Assembly (NCBI RefSeq): GCF_001747085.1
Contig: NZ_MDJD01000054.1
Location: 806,001 to 870,000, forward strand
Length of the DNA stretch: 64,000 bases
Source: Flavivirga aquatica
Lineage (GTDB): Bacteria > Bacteroidota > Bacteroidia > Flavobacteriales > Flavobacteriaceae
Reading direction: 5' to 3'
Shown: positions 45,758 through 54,643 of the stretch, piece after piece
Layout of the letters: each line of letters begins with the position of its first letter
Numbering within the stretch: the stretch's first letter is position 1
Translations under genes and position numbers: made by a program
Notes under the pieces: model-generated
Databases searched by the model: none
Told to the model about the DNA's origin: nothing
The model's input: the letters and a program-made list of their open reading frames with translations, nothing else

Positions 45758-47695
45758 ATGGCAAACGATAAAAAAAATACAAAAGACAAGAAACCTAAAT
45801 TTAGTCCTTATTGGATTTACGGTATAATTATAGCCCTTTTTGTAGGCTTTCATTTATTCAATAATAATACTTACCAAGAAGGCAACAAGACTACGCCTTC
45901 AGACTTTTTTAAATTTTTAGAAGCTGGTGATGTTGAAAAAGTTGATATTGTAAAAAATACTAGAGTTGCAAGAGTTTATTTAACAAAAGAAGCTCAAGAA
46001 AAAGAGGTTCATAAAAACTCTAAGCCTACAGCTTTTTTAACTTCTACAAAATTACCAAACTATAAATTTGAGTTTGGAGATCTTCAAAATTTCGAAAATC
46101 AATTAAATGAAATTAATAAAGACCTAAATACTAAACCTATTATTAGTTTTGATACTGAAACTAACGATTGGGGCAACTTATTAATGGGAATTTTACCATT
46201 TATCTTATTAATTGGTGTCTGGATTTTTATTATGCGCCGTATGTCTGGAGGTGCTGGCGGAGGTGCTGGTGGTCAGATTTTTAATATAGGTAAATCTAAA
46301 GCTAAACTTTTTGATCAAAACACAGATGTTAAAATATCATTCAAAGATGTAGCAGGTTTAGAAGGCGCTAAAGAAGAAGTTCAAGAAATTGTAGATTTTC
46401 TTAAATTTCCAGAAAAATACACTACACTTGGCGGAAAAATTCCAAAAGGTGCATTATTAGTGGGACCTCCTGGAACAGGAAAAACTTTATTAGCTAAAGC
46501 AGTTGCTGGTGAAGCCAAAGTGCCATTTTTCTCTTTATCTGGTTCAGATTTTGTTGAAATGTTTGTTGGTGTAGGTGCATCACGTGTTCGTGATTTATTT
46601 AAACAAGCTAAAGAAAAATCACCTTCTATTATTTTTATAGATGAAATTGATGCTATTGGTCGTGCTAGAGGAAAAAACGCTATGTCTGGGAGTAATGATG
46701 AGCGTGAAAATACATTAAACCAACTGCTAACAGAAATGGATGGTTTTGGCACAAATACAAATGTTATTGTAATTGCTGCAACCAATAGAGCTGATATTTT
46801 AGACAAAGCCTTAATGCGTGCTGGTCGTTTTGATAGACAAATTTTTGTTGATTTACCTAACTTAACAGAGCGAAAAGCTATTTTTGAAGTACACCTTAGA
46901 CCTTTAAAAAAAGCAAAAGGGCTAGATATAGATTTTTTATCAAAACAAACCCCTGGTTTTTCCGGAGCAGATATTGCAAATCTTTGTAATGAGGCTGCAT
47001 TAATTGCGGCAAGAACAAATAAAAAAGCCGTTGAAAAACAAGACTTTTTAGATGCTGTAGACAGAATTGTAGGTGGTTTAGAAAAGAGAAGTAACTTATT
47101 TTCTGTTGAAGAAAAAAAGACGATTGCTTATCATGAAGCTGGACATGCTGTTGTAAGTTGGTTTTTAGAACATGCAGATCCTTTAGTAAAAGTTACCATC
47201 GTACCCAGAGGAAGATCATTAGGAGCTGCTTGGTATTTACCTCAAGAAGCATATATAACAAGAACCAATAAATTTCTTGACGAAATATGTGTAACCATGG
47301 GTGGTAGAGCTGCAGAACAAATAATTTTTAATGAAATATCTACTGGAGCATTAGGTGACTTAGAAAGTGTTACTAAAAAAGCTAAGGCTATGGTAATGAT
47401 ATATGGTTTAAATGATAAAGTAGGTAATATAACTTATTATGACCCTGCTGGTGAAAATGGATTTGTTAAACCATATAGCGAAAAAACTGCAGAAATAATA
47501 GATAATGAAATTAAAAACATCATTGAAACTCAATTTCAAAGAGCTTTAGAGTTGCTAACAACGAAAAAGGATTTATTGGATAAATTAGCCAATAGATTAA
47601 TTGAAAGAGAAGTTATCTTTAAAGATGATTTAGAAGAACTTTTAGGTATATCACCTTTCAAAAAAAGTTCAACTATAGTCCTTGAAGAAGAATAA
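45758..47695 (+). CDS. ftsH: ATP-dependent membrane zinc metalloprotease FtsH
   Basis: A 645-residue protein with two N-terminal membrane helices (~18-36, ~138-160) enclosing a periplasmic loop. AAA ATPase: GPPGTGKTLLAKAVAGE (Walker A), IIFIDEIDAIG (Walker B), and the second region of homology (TNRADILDKALMRAGRFDR). The protease has HEAGHAVVSW around residue 459-463 (zinc HExxH), with a downstream GALGDLESVTKKA segment giving the third ligand. It degrades damaged membrane and regulatory proteins. Essential in many bacteria. Confidence 0.97.
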   Translation: MANDKKNTKDKKPKFSPYWIYGIIIALFVGFHLFNNNTYQEGNKTTPSDFFKFLEAGDVEKVDIVKNTRVARVYLTKEAQEKEVHKNSKPTAFLTSTKLPNYKFEFGDLQNFENQLNEINKDLNTKPIISFDTETNDWGNLLMGILPFILLIGVWIFIMRRMSGGAGGGAGGQIFNIGKSKAKLFDQNTDVKISFKDVAGLEGAKEEVQEIVDFLKFPEKYTTLGGKIPKGALLVGPPGTGKTLLAKAVAGEAKVPFFSLSGSDFVEMFVGVGASRVRDLFKQAKEKSPSIIFIDEIDAIGRARGKNAMSGSNDERENTLNQLLTEMDGFGTNTNVIVIAATNRADILDKALMRAGRFDRQIFVDLPNLTERKAIFEVHLRPLKKAKGLDIDFLSKQTPGFSGADIANLCNEAALIAARTNKKAVEKQDFLDAVDRIVGGLEKRSNLFSVEEKKTIAYHEAGHAVVSWFLEHADPLVKVTIVPRGRSLGAAWYLPQEAYITRTNKFLDEICVTMGGRAAEQIIFNEISTGALGDLESVTKKAKAMVMIYGLNDKVGNITYYDPAGENGFVKPYSEKTAEIIDNEIKNIIETQFQRALELLTTKKDLLDKLANRLIEREVIFKDDLEELLGISPFKKSSTIVLEEE

Positions 47696-47816
47696 TAAAT
47701 TTTTTATCATTTAATAAAACATTTTTATACAAAATCTTAAATTAATCGCATGGTTAATTTAAGATTTTTTATATTTGGTAAATCTCAAAAGAATTTTATT
47801 AATAGTAATAAACTGG

Positions 47817-48425
47817 ATGAGTCTTTTTAGAAAAATCTTTGGTTCCAAATCTGAACGACCAAGAGAAGAATTAAAATCTGATAACCGCGGCAAATATATG
47901 CCCGAAATTAAGCTGCCTATAGATGAAAGGTTTACTATAAACTTTAAAGCTAATGGTGGTAAGTTCTTATATTGTGAAAACCTTAATGAAATATTCAAAA
48001 ACCTAAACCACATTATTGAAGAAAATAATTGGGGAGATAAAAAAGTTTTACTTCTTGATAATAATTTAGAAAACAAGTTTAAAAATTCAAACTTAAAGTC
48101 TACAAAAAAGATAAGTGAATCAGCTTTTCTTTTAACAACTTGCGAAAATTTAATTGCTAATGATGGTTCTCTTCTTATTTCTTCAAAACAAATCTTTGAA
48201 AAGAAACTTCCTGAATTACCTACAAACTTTATAGTCTTTGCTACAACAAGTCAAATTGTTGATAACATAGGAGAAGGTTTACGTGGCATAAAATCTAAAA
48301 ACAAGCAAAAAATTCCAACCAATATTACAACCATTAAACATTTTAAATCTGGTGACGAAAAAGATTTTTTAAGTTATGGCAGTAGTGCTAAAAACCTCTA
48401 TCTACTCCTTTTAGAAGATTTATAG
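47817..48425 (+). CDS. LUD-domain (LutC/YkgG-like) protein
   Basis: ATG 47817 is chosen (202 residues, MSLFRKIFGSKSERP), the natural N-terminus; a further upstream start adds 14 residues. RFTINFKANGGKFLYCENLNEIFKNL and SAFLLTTCENLIANDGSLLISS, then LPTNFIVFATTSQIVDNI fit the LUD domain, as in lactate-utilisation LutC. No LutA/LutB genes are nearby, so the role is unclear. It ends one base before cdsA, so it is cotranscribed with membrane-lipid genes. Confidence 0.82.
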   Translation: MSLFRKIFGSKSERPREELKSDNRGKYMPEIKLPIDERFTINFKANGGKFLYCENLNEIFKNLNHIIEENNWGDKKVLLLDNNLENKFKNSNLKSTKKISESAFLLTTCENLIANDGSLLISSKQIFEKKLPELPTNFIVFATTSQIVDNIGEGLRGIKSKNKQKIPTNITTIKHFKSGDEKDFLSYGSSAKNLYLLLLEDL

Positions 48426-48426
48426 A

Positions 48427-49248
48427 ATGAAAGAAATTCTTACCCGGTCATTTTCCGGTTTACTTTATGTTGCTTTATTAATTATCAGTTTAAAGTTTGA
48501 ACAGGCATTAATAGCTCTTTTTTTCATATTCGGCTTAATTAGTTTAGGAGAGTTTAAAAAACTCATTCAACTTAAAAGCTATATTCCTTATTTCATTTTT
48601 ATAGTATTGTATTCTATTTTCGGGTATTGGCAAACTGTTTTAAATACAGATACTGGTCTAGATGAAGCTACGCAAATACTAATGGTACTTACTATTTTTG
48701 TTGAATTGTTTTTAATAAAAGACCTGTTTTCAGAAAAAAAAATCCCCCTATTTGTTACAAAACGTTTTATACTTACAACATTCTATTTATCTAGTTCTTT
48801 TGTTTTTCTAATTTTAATCACCAATTATCACAAAAATTATAACCCTAATATATTACTAGGATCTTTTATTTTAATATGGGTAAATGATACTTTTGCATAT
48901 TTAGTAGGTAAAAATTTTGGTAAACAAAAACTTTTCGAAAAAATTTCACCTAAAAAAACTGTAGAAGGATTCTTAGGAGGTTTATTTTTTTCATGCGTAG
49001 CAAGCTATTTTATTGCTACCTTTACAGAGACTTTAAACTTTACAAGTTGGCTAATTTTAAGTATTATAATTAGTGTATTTGGTACATTAGGCGATTTAAT
49101 AGAGTCAAAGTTTAAAAGACAAGCAAGCGTTAAAGACAGTGGCGTAATAATGCCTGGTCATGGAGGACTGTTAGATCGATTAGATAGCATTATTTTTGCT
49201 GCCCCATTTATATATTTATTTTTAAGAATTTTATATTATGTTTCATAA
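48427..49248 (+). CDS. cdsA: Phosphatidate cytidylyltransferase
   Basis: A 273-residue integral membrane enzyme with ~7-8 helices. The CdsA signature is complete: SPKKTVEGFLGGLFFS, FGTLGDLIESKFKRQASVKDSG and MPGHGGLLDRLDSIIFAAP (H-G-G-x-x-D-R-x-D). It makes CDP-diacylglycerol from phosphatidate and CTP. It overlaps psd by 11 bp; the two steps are consecutive in phosphatidylethanolamine synthesis (via phosphatidylserine synthase, not seen here). Confidence 0.96.
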   Translation: MKEILTRSFSGLLYVALLIISLKFEQALIALFFIFGLISLGEFKKLIQLKSYIPYFIFIVLYSIFGYWQTVLNTDTGLDEATQILMVLTIFVELFLIKDLFSEKKIPLFVTKRFILTTFYLSSSFVFLILITNYHKNYNPNILLGSFILIWVNDTFAYLVGKNFGKQKLFEKISPKKTVEGFLGGLFFSCVASYFIATFTETLNFTSWLILSIIISVFGTLGDLIESKFKRQASVKDSGVIMPGHGGLLDRLDSIIFAAPFIYLFLRILYYVS

Positions 49249-49894
49249 AGAAGGTCATAAAATTATACTTATAACACTTGTTATTGTTATAGGGTGTTTT
49301 TTATTAGTTGATAATTTTATAACCATTGCATGGTTAAGAACAATTGTTATGACTGTTCTGTTAATATTTTTAATACTTATTCTTCAGTTTTTTAGAAATC
49401 CTAAACGGAATACGTCTATAAATGACAAACAAGTAGTATCTCCTGTCGACGGAAAAGTTGTTGTAATTGAAGAAGTCTTTGAAAAAGAATATTTTAAAGA
49501 AAAACGTTTACAAGTTAGTGTTTTTATGTCTCCTATAAACGTTCATGTTACACGCTACCCTATAGCAGGACATGTTATTTTTAGTAAATACCACCCTGGC
49601 AAGTATTTAGTAGCATGGCACCCTAAAGCTAGCGAAGAAAATGAACGTACTACTGTCGTTGTAGAAAATGAAACTTATGGAAAAGTATTATATAGACAAA
49701 TTGCTGGTGCACTTGCTAAGCGTATTGTAAACTATGCAAAACTTAATGATAAAACAACTCAAGGTGGTGAATCTGGATTTATAAAATTTGGATCAAGAGT
49801 TGATTTATTTCTACCACTAGATACAAATATAAAAGTTGAATTAAATCAAAAAGTTCGCGGAGGCGAAAGCATTATTGCAGAAGTTAATGATTAA
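49238..49894 (+). CDS. psd: Phosphatidylserine decarboxylase
   Basis: A 218-residue enzyme with two N-terminal membrane helices (~8-45). The pyruvoyl-forming site is the C-terminal GGESGFIKFGSRVDLFL, where cleavage before Ser in FGS makes the alpha subunit. Other motifs: VSPVDGKVVVIEEV, VFMSPINVHVTRYPIAGHV and YHPGKYLVAWHPKASEENER. It makes phosphatidylethanolamine, the main membrane lipid of this phylum. Overlaps both neighbours, so translationally coupled. Confidence 0.95.
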   Translation: MFHKEGHKIILITLVIVIGCFLLVDNFITIAWLRTIVMTVLLIFLILILQFFRNPKRNTSINDKQVVSPVDGKVVVIEEVFEKEYFKEKRLQVSVFMSPINVHVTRYPIAGHVIFSKYHPGKYLVAWHPKASEENERTTVVVENETYGKVLYRQIAGALAKRIVNYAKLNDKTTQGGESGFIKFGSRVDLFLPLDTNIKVELNQKVRGGESIIAEVND

Positions 49895-50153
49895 TGACAA
49901 ACTAAATATAGAATTTGAACGAGCCGTCGATAGGGTAAATGACCACACAGAACCATTCCCTGCAGACACGCTTTTAAAACTATATGCCTACTATAAAAAA
50001 GCTACTAATGATTATGGCAAACCTAAAAGCAAAAAGCCTATTATTAATGCTTTTAAGACTAATGCTCTATTTCAAGCCAAAAATATTAGCGAAGATGAGG
50101 CTAAACGTATGTATATTGATTTGGTAGACAATTACTTTTTATATAGAGAATAA
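49887..50153 (+). CDS. Acyl-CoA-binding protein
   Basis: ATG 49887, inside the psd end (8-bp overlap), gives an 88-residue protein; another ATG four codons upstream is possible. NIEFERAVDRVNDHTEPFPADTLLKLYAYYKKATND matches ACBP, in particular the LxLYxYYKxAT ligand-binding region. It binds long-chain acyl-CoA esters in the cytoplasm. Such proteins are mainly eukaryotic but occur in Bacteroidota. Position after lipid genes supports a lipid role. Confidence 0.85.
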   Translation: MINDKLNIEFERAVDRVNDHTEPFPADTLLKLYAYYKKATNDYGKPKSKKPIINAFKTNALFQAKNISEDEAKRMYIDLVDNYFLYRE

Positions 50154-50194
50154 AAATTCATAGAAAATATAGACCTCAAAAGAAATAAAAGAAA

Positions 50195-50896
50195 ATGAAC
50201 ACTTACTCATATAAATTTCTTCTATTTTTAATGGTTTGTTTATTTAATCAAATACTACCTGCCCAAGAATACAAACTTTCGTTAGAAGAAAGACCTCTCT
50301 ATAAAGCCAAAAAGACAAATACTAAAATAGTTATTGATGGCAAAATGGATGAAGAAGTATGGGAGAAAAGTGAAGCAAGAACTTTAGATTATCACTACTT
50401 AACTCAAACACCAACAGATAAACAGAAAACAGCATCTAGAATGTTGTGGGACAATAAAACGATATATCTATTTTACAAAAGCGAGTATAAATATCTTACT
50501 GCCAATGAAAAAAACAGAGATAGTAAACCTTACTTAGATGATTGTGCTGAAATATTCTTTATTCCCGTACCTAATAGTTTAAACATGCACTTTTGCTTTG
50601 AAATTAATCTGTACAAAGCAAAAAATGATCTCGTTTTTATTAATAATTATTACGATAATAAAAATGCCACTATTAAAGCTTATAATCCTGACTATAAAGT
50701 AGAAAACGCTTTTAAAGGTTCCACTAATTTATACCCTATAAAGAAAGGTACAAAATAGGCCTTTTTAGCATTAAGGCAAAGCAGAAACGAACTCAAAATA
50801 GGTAGAAGGTGTATGTCTAGCATCTTTCCTATTGATAATATTGAGGAAGGCGTACATCAACCCAACATGTTTGGTTTGGTTGAGTTTACTGAATAG
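50195..50896 (+). pseudogene. CBM9-like secreted protein disrupted by a nonsense codon
   Basis: ATG 50195 opens with a signal peptide (to about PAQ, residue 24), then KIVIDGKMDEEVWEKSEART and ASRMLWDNKTIYLFY, the CBM9/carbohydrate-family-9-like start, and YLDDCAEIFFIPV. The frame meets TAG at 50756-50758 and goes on in the same frame with GTK(stop)AFLALRQSRNELKI, EGVHQPNMFGLVEFTE, ending TAG 50894-50896; TGG for Trp would restore it. The segment KVENAFKGSTNLYPIKKG also appears shortened against family members I recall (missing the DKGWTxEMAIP-type strand), so an internal deletion is likely too. Confidence 0.8.
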
Positions 50897-51072
50897 ATTT
50901 ATTTAAACAAGACTATGCTAATTCAGGTTTTATAATAAATAAAATTAAATATCAAATCTCCCCTCATGATTAAACCAATCTATTTTATTTAAGTCTAACT
51001 TTAAAACATTTTAATCCTATAACAATAAATTAGTAATTATATTTTTAAACTCTCAAATCAATTATCTTAAAA

Positions 51073-53544
51073 ATGATCAAAAAACTTATTCTGTTTATTA
51101 TATTTATTACATTTTTATCTTTTTCTGCCTTTAACAACTTTAGAGAGTTAGTACTCGAAAAACTTGAAGTTCATAGTAAAAATTTTCCTGAAAAAGTATA
51201 CGTACAAACAGACAAACCTTATTATACAACGGGTGAAGATATTTGGTATACAGCCTATCTAGTGAATGGAACCACTCATAAAAGATCTACTAAAAGTCGT
51301 GTTATTTATGTTGAATTGATTAACGAAATAGATAGTATCATTTTAAAAAAACAACTTTATACTAATGATCTTAGTGCTTCTGGAGATTTTAAGATAAGAA
51401 AAGGATTAGCGCCAGGTAATTATATGCTTAGAGCATATACTAATTACATGCGAAATGAAAATCCAGATTACTTTTTTCAAAAACAAATTCCTATATGGAA
51501 CATAAGCAAAAATGACAGCTTAAACTTTGCTACAACAAATACAAACAAAACACTAATTAAAAAAACAGAATTAACAACTACACCTGAAATAAATTTTTAC
51601 CCAGAAAGTGGTTATTTAGTTAATGGAATTACCTCTAAAATAGGTATAAAAGTTAAAGACAAATACCATAGAGATATTATTGTAAAAGGAAATATTAAAG
51701 ACTCTGATGATAATATTATAAGCAAATTTGAAACTTTAAAATTTGGTTTAGCCCTTATTACATTATTACCTGAAGCTAATAAAACATATTATGCTAGCAT
51801 AATTGTTAATAATAAAGAATTAAAATATCCGCTACCTAAAGCCCTACCTAATGGCTATAATTTAAATATTGTTAATTATGGAAATCAAATTATTTTAAAA
51901 GCATCATCAAATAATGCTATTGGTTTAAAAAACACATTCTTAGTCGCACACCAAAGAGGTGCTTTAATTTATGAAAAATTAGAAACTGAAAGCACAAATT
52001 CGTATTCAATAAAACTAAAAACCAATACATTACCAGACGGAGTTACAAATTTCACATTATTTGACAATAATGGCAAACCTGTTTGTGAAAGATTAATTTA
52101 CATTGATAACCCTGACAATGAAGTGATTGTAAATCTTAACATAGATAAAAAAAATCCTAAAACCAGAGATAAAGTATCAATGAAATTAGGTTTAAAAGAT
52201 AAATTTGGAAACAATACCTCTGGAAACCTATCAATGTCAATAACAGATATTGATGCTATTGGGCATAGCACAAAAAATGAAAACATAAAAACACATCTTT
52301 TACTAAATTCAGATTTAAGAGGACATATTGATAACCCTGGTTATTTCTTTGAAAAGGAGAACGACCCCAAAAGACGTTATATATTAGATCTATTAATGAT
52401 GACTCATGGTTGGAGACGTTTTACTTGGAATGACATTTTATATAATAATTCTAAAAAAACTAATAAATTCGCTCCAGAAAAAGGTATTTATATTACAGGA
52501 CACACAAATGCCTTAAAAAAAGATAAACAGAAAATATCTGCAGCTACCAGACTTACTTTTATGGGGACTAGTCCTTATCAAGAAAAAAAGCAATCGGATA
52601 AAAATGGGACATTCAAATACGGTCCTTACGTTTTTAATGACACCATAAGCACACTTATTGAAGCAAGAGTTAAAGACTTTAAATCTGATGAGGACAGAAA
52701 AAACAGATTCGTCTCAATTTATTTAAATGACAATTTTTATGACAGCCCAGAAGTTACCCGAAATACAGTTTTAAAACCTAATACAAGTGACAGTATTAAA
52801 ATAACAAACTTTATAAAACAAGCTGAGCGTATTTCTAAAATTGACACAGAATTTGAAGGATCTACTAGGGTTCTTGATGAAGTTATTATTACTGCTCAAT
52901 TAAAATCTGAAGCAGATAAAAGGAGAGACTCATTAAATAGTAGAACGGACTATGGTCATCCAACCAATAGAATAGACATGAAAGATTTTGAAGACTTAGA
53001 ATCTTTAACAATTTTCGATTTACTTAGTACACTTCCTGGGGTTAGTGTAGCAAACGACTCTATTTCTATACGAAACCAAGGTACTCCTAGTATATTTCTA
53101 GATGGTGTTAGAGTACAATTAGATGAGATTACCCATATAACAGGTGCCGATGTTGAATTTATTGATGTTTTAAAAGGTAATGATGCTGCTTTTTATAGCA
53201 ATAGCAGTAACGGCGTTATTGCTATTTATTCTAGAACTGGCGCTAATATTAGATCTAGAAATATAAAACGCAAACCAGGAATTATAGACTTTACAGCCAT
53301 TGGCTTTTATACGGCTAGGGAGTTTTATGCTCCAGACCATATTAATGGTTTTGACGAAGTCTTAAAACGAGATATTCGAACCACATTACATTGGGAACCC
53401 AAAATAATGCTTACAGACAAATCACATGATGCTGAGATTTCATTTTTTACAAGTGACTCTAGAAGTAATTATGCTATTAAAATAGAAGGTATAACAGATA
53501 CAGGTGTCCCTATATATCATATATCTACACTTGAAGTAGATTAA
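51073..53544 (+). CDS. Large surface protein with MG2-like repeat and TonB plug domain
   Basis: An 823-residue protein with a signal anchor at ~5-20. It begins with a macroglobulin-like domain (YVQTDKPYYTTGEDIWYTAYLV, PGNYMLRAYTNYMRN), followed by beta-domains (INFYPESGYLVNGITSKIGIKV), a second Ig-like part, then a TonB plug-like domain (~630-735: SLTIFDLLSTLPGVSVAND, GTPSIFLDGVRVQLDEI, NSSNGVIAIYSRTG). No beta-barrel follows, so it is not a complete transporter. Similar plug-plus-MG2 proteins are common in Flavobacteriaceae with unknown function. Next to a decayed CBM9-like gene. Confidence 0.85.
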   Translation: MIKKLILFIIFITFLSFSAFNNFRELVLEKLEVHSKNFPEKVYVQTDKPYYTTGEDIWYTAYLVNGTTHKRSTKSRVIYVELINEIDSIILKKQLYTNDLSASGDFKIRKGLAPGNYMLRAYTNYMRNENPDYFFQKQIPIWNISKNDSLNFATTNTNKTLIKKTELTTTPEINFYPESGYLVNGITSKIGIKVKDKYHRDIIVKGNIKDSDDNIISKFETLKFGLALITLLPEANKTYYASIIVNNKELKYPLPKALPNGYNLNIVNYGNQIILKASSNNAIGLKNTFLVAHQRGALIYEKLETESTNSYSIKLKTNTLPDGVTNFTLFDNNGKPVCERLIYIDNPDNEVIVNLNIDKKNPKTRDKVSMKLGLKDKFGNNTSGNLSMSITDIDAIGHSTKNENIKTHLLLNSDLRGHIDNPGYFFEKENDPKRRYILDLLMMTHGWRRFTWNDILYNNSKKTNKFAPEKGIYITGHTNALKKDKQKISAATRLTFMGTSPYQEKKQSDKNGTFKYGPYVFNDTISTLIEARVKDFKSDEDRKNRFVSIYLNDNFYDSPEVTRNTVLKPNTSDSIKITNFIKQAERISKIDTEFEGSTRVLDEVIITAQLKSEADKRRDSLNSRTDYGHPTNRIDMKDFEDLESLTIFDLLSTLPGVSVANDSISIRNQGTPSIFLDGVRVQLDEITHITGADVEFIDVLKGNDAAFYSNSSNGVIAIYSRTGANIRSRNIKRKPGIIDFTAIGFYTAREFYAPDHINGFDEVLKRDIRTTLHWEPKIMLTDKSHDAEISFFTSDSRSNYAIKIEGITDTGVPIYHISTLEVD

Positions 53545-53560
53545 TTACTTATTGTCAAAT

Positions 53561-53597
53561 AAAAAGCCTTATAAACTATACATTTATAAGGCTTTTA
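53561..53597. terminator. Terminator between convergent plug-domain gene and GDYXXLXY remnant
   Basis: AAAAGCCTTATAAA / TTTATAAGGCTTTT inverted repeat with an 8-nt loop, just past the plug-protein stop and before the remnant's end; works in both directions. Confidence 0.85.
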
Positions 53598-53598
53598 T

Positions 53599-53891
53599 TT
53601 ATAAACTCATTTTAAAATAAGTATTTTCAATCTTCTTTTTAACATAATCTTTAATTGAAATCTCATTAATTATCACATCCTCCAAGACAGCTTCTCCGTT
53701 TTTCACATAAACTAAAGCATATGTATTATTTGGTAAAGAATCTTGTTGTGCTTTTCTAACTGCTACCTCTGCATCATAAGCCTTACTTTCTTCCATATAG
53801 TAACGATTAAAAGGCAAGCTTATATTCAATTCACCTGAATAAGTATTATACCAATTCACTTTAGTTTTAATAAAGTCTTTATCCTTTATAT
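53599..53891 (-). pseudogene. 3' fragment of a GDYXXLXY-domain protein, cut by an IS
   Basis: The last ~90 residues are readable: VNWYNTYSGELNISLPFNRYYMEESKA, TYALVYVKNGEAVLEDVIINEISIKDYV and the end KKKIENTYFKMSL. I recognise these as the C-terminal part of GDYXXLXY proteins, which are usually ~170-200 residues with an N-terminal membrane segment and a GDYxxLxY motif. Both are missing here: upstream of DFIKTKVNW the frame hits a stop close to 53880 and the IS1182-like sequence begins at 53896, so the gene was cut by that element. Apparent ATG starts inside it are not genuine. Confidence 0.7.
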
Positions 53892-53895
53892 TCTA

Positions 53896-54264
53896 ACACA
53901 GCAAAAAAGGACGTTACATGAAAGCTAAGCGACAAAGTACTGTAGAGCCTGTTTTTGGTACACTCACTCAATTTTTAGGGATGAGAAAAGTGAATAACCT
54001 TGGGTTTAAAACAAGCCAATAAGTGCATGCAGCTTTCTGCTGTAGCTTATAATTTAAAGAAATACTTAAAATTTATAAAAAACAGTCCTAAAAGTGTTGC
54101 TGGAGTTCTCAATGCCATTCAAAGTAGTCTAAATCTCCATATGAGGCCTCATATACTTGATTTTAATAACTCTTAATTATAGGTGAATTATAAATTCACA
54201 AAAAAAAGGCCTTAAAATCAAGTAAATATCAGTTTTGGTGAGTTTTTTTAGAGGGGTGTGCAAC
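53896..54264 (+). mobile_element. IS1182-type element, 3' remnant (copy A)
   Basis: 53896-54200 is about 97% identical by eye to 57598-57896: both encode GRYMKAKRQSTVEPV, FLGMRKVN.., and LSAVAYNLKKYLKFIKNS. The two copies differ by small indels (A has GTTTTTGG where B has GTTTTGG, and AATAACC where B has AATACC). Only the last ~100 codons of transposase plus the right end survive. After 54200 it differs from copy B and ends with GTGTGCAAC at 54256-54264, the complement of GTTGCACA at copy B's left end (56272), so this is probably the true right end. Confidence 0.85.
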
Positions 54265-54643
54265 GGTTACCATTGTTAGGCAACGTTATACTGTCTATCG
54301 GGTTTAAGAAGATTGTATCTAAATCAATTTTCTCATTCTTTCTAATGTCTACAAACCGGTATTCATCTTTATACCCTTCTTTTTTAAAAATGATAGCAAA
54401 ATTATTATCTCCTTTCATTTCCATTCTTTTTATTTCAAACTCAAATTCCCCATTTTTTTTTAAAACCAAATCTGTTCTTTTAGCATACTTAGAATGCATT
54501 GGAGAGTATAATATTTTTGAACCAATTTCTATATTTGAAGCAGGAATATTTTTATTAGTATAAATAAAACCACTTATTTTTGTCTCTATCTTATTTTTAC
54601 AGCTAAAAAAAGAAATAAGAACGAATATTATAAAATATTTCAT
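54248..54643 (-). CDS. Small lipoprotein, candidate immunity/partner of the metallopeptidase toxin
   Basis: A 131-residue protein with signal and lipobox ISFFSCKNK (Cys15). The rest is a beta-sandwich rather like a carboxypeptidase-regulatory domain (ISGFIYTNKNIPASNIEIGS, GEFEFEIKRMEMKG, FAIIFKKEGYKDEYRFVDI). It overlaps the toxin-like gene by 4 bp (ATGA at 54640-54643), so the two are translated together. A small periplasmic or surface lipoprotein coupled to a protease is a plausible inhibitor. The last seven residues (GNRCTPL) and the stop are encoded by the IS right end at 54251-54264, so the native C-terminus was altered by the IS insertion. Inhibitory function is inferred. Confidence 0.7.
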   Translation of the reverse strand: MKYFIIFVLISFFSCKNKIETKISGFIYTNKNIPASNIEIGSKILYSPMHSKYAKRTDLVLKKNGEFEFEIKRMEMKGDNNFAIIFKKEGYKDEYRFVDIRKNEKIDLDTIFLNPIDSITLPNNGNRCTPL

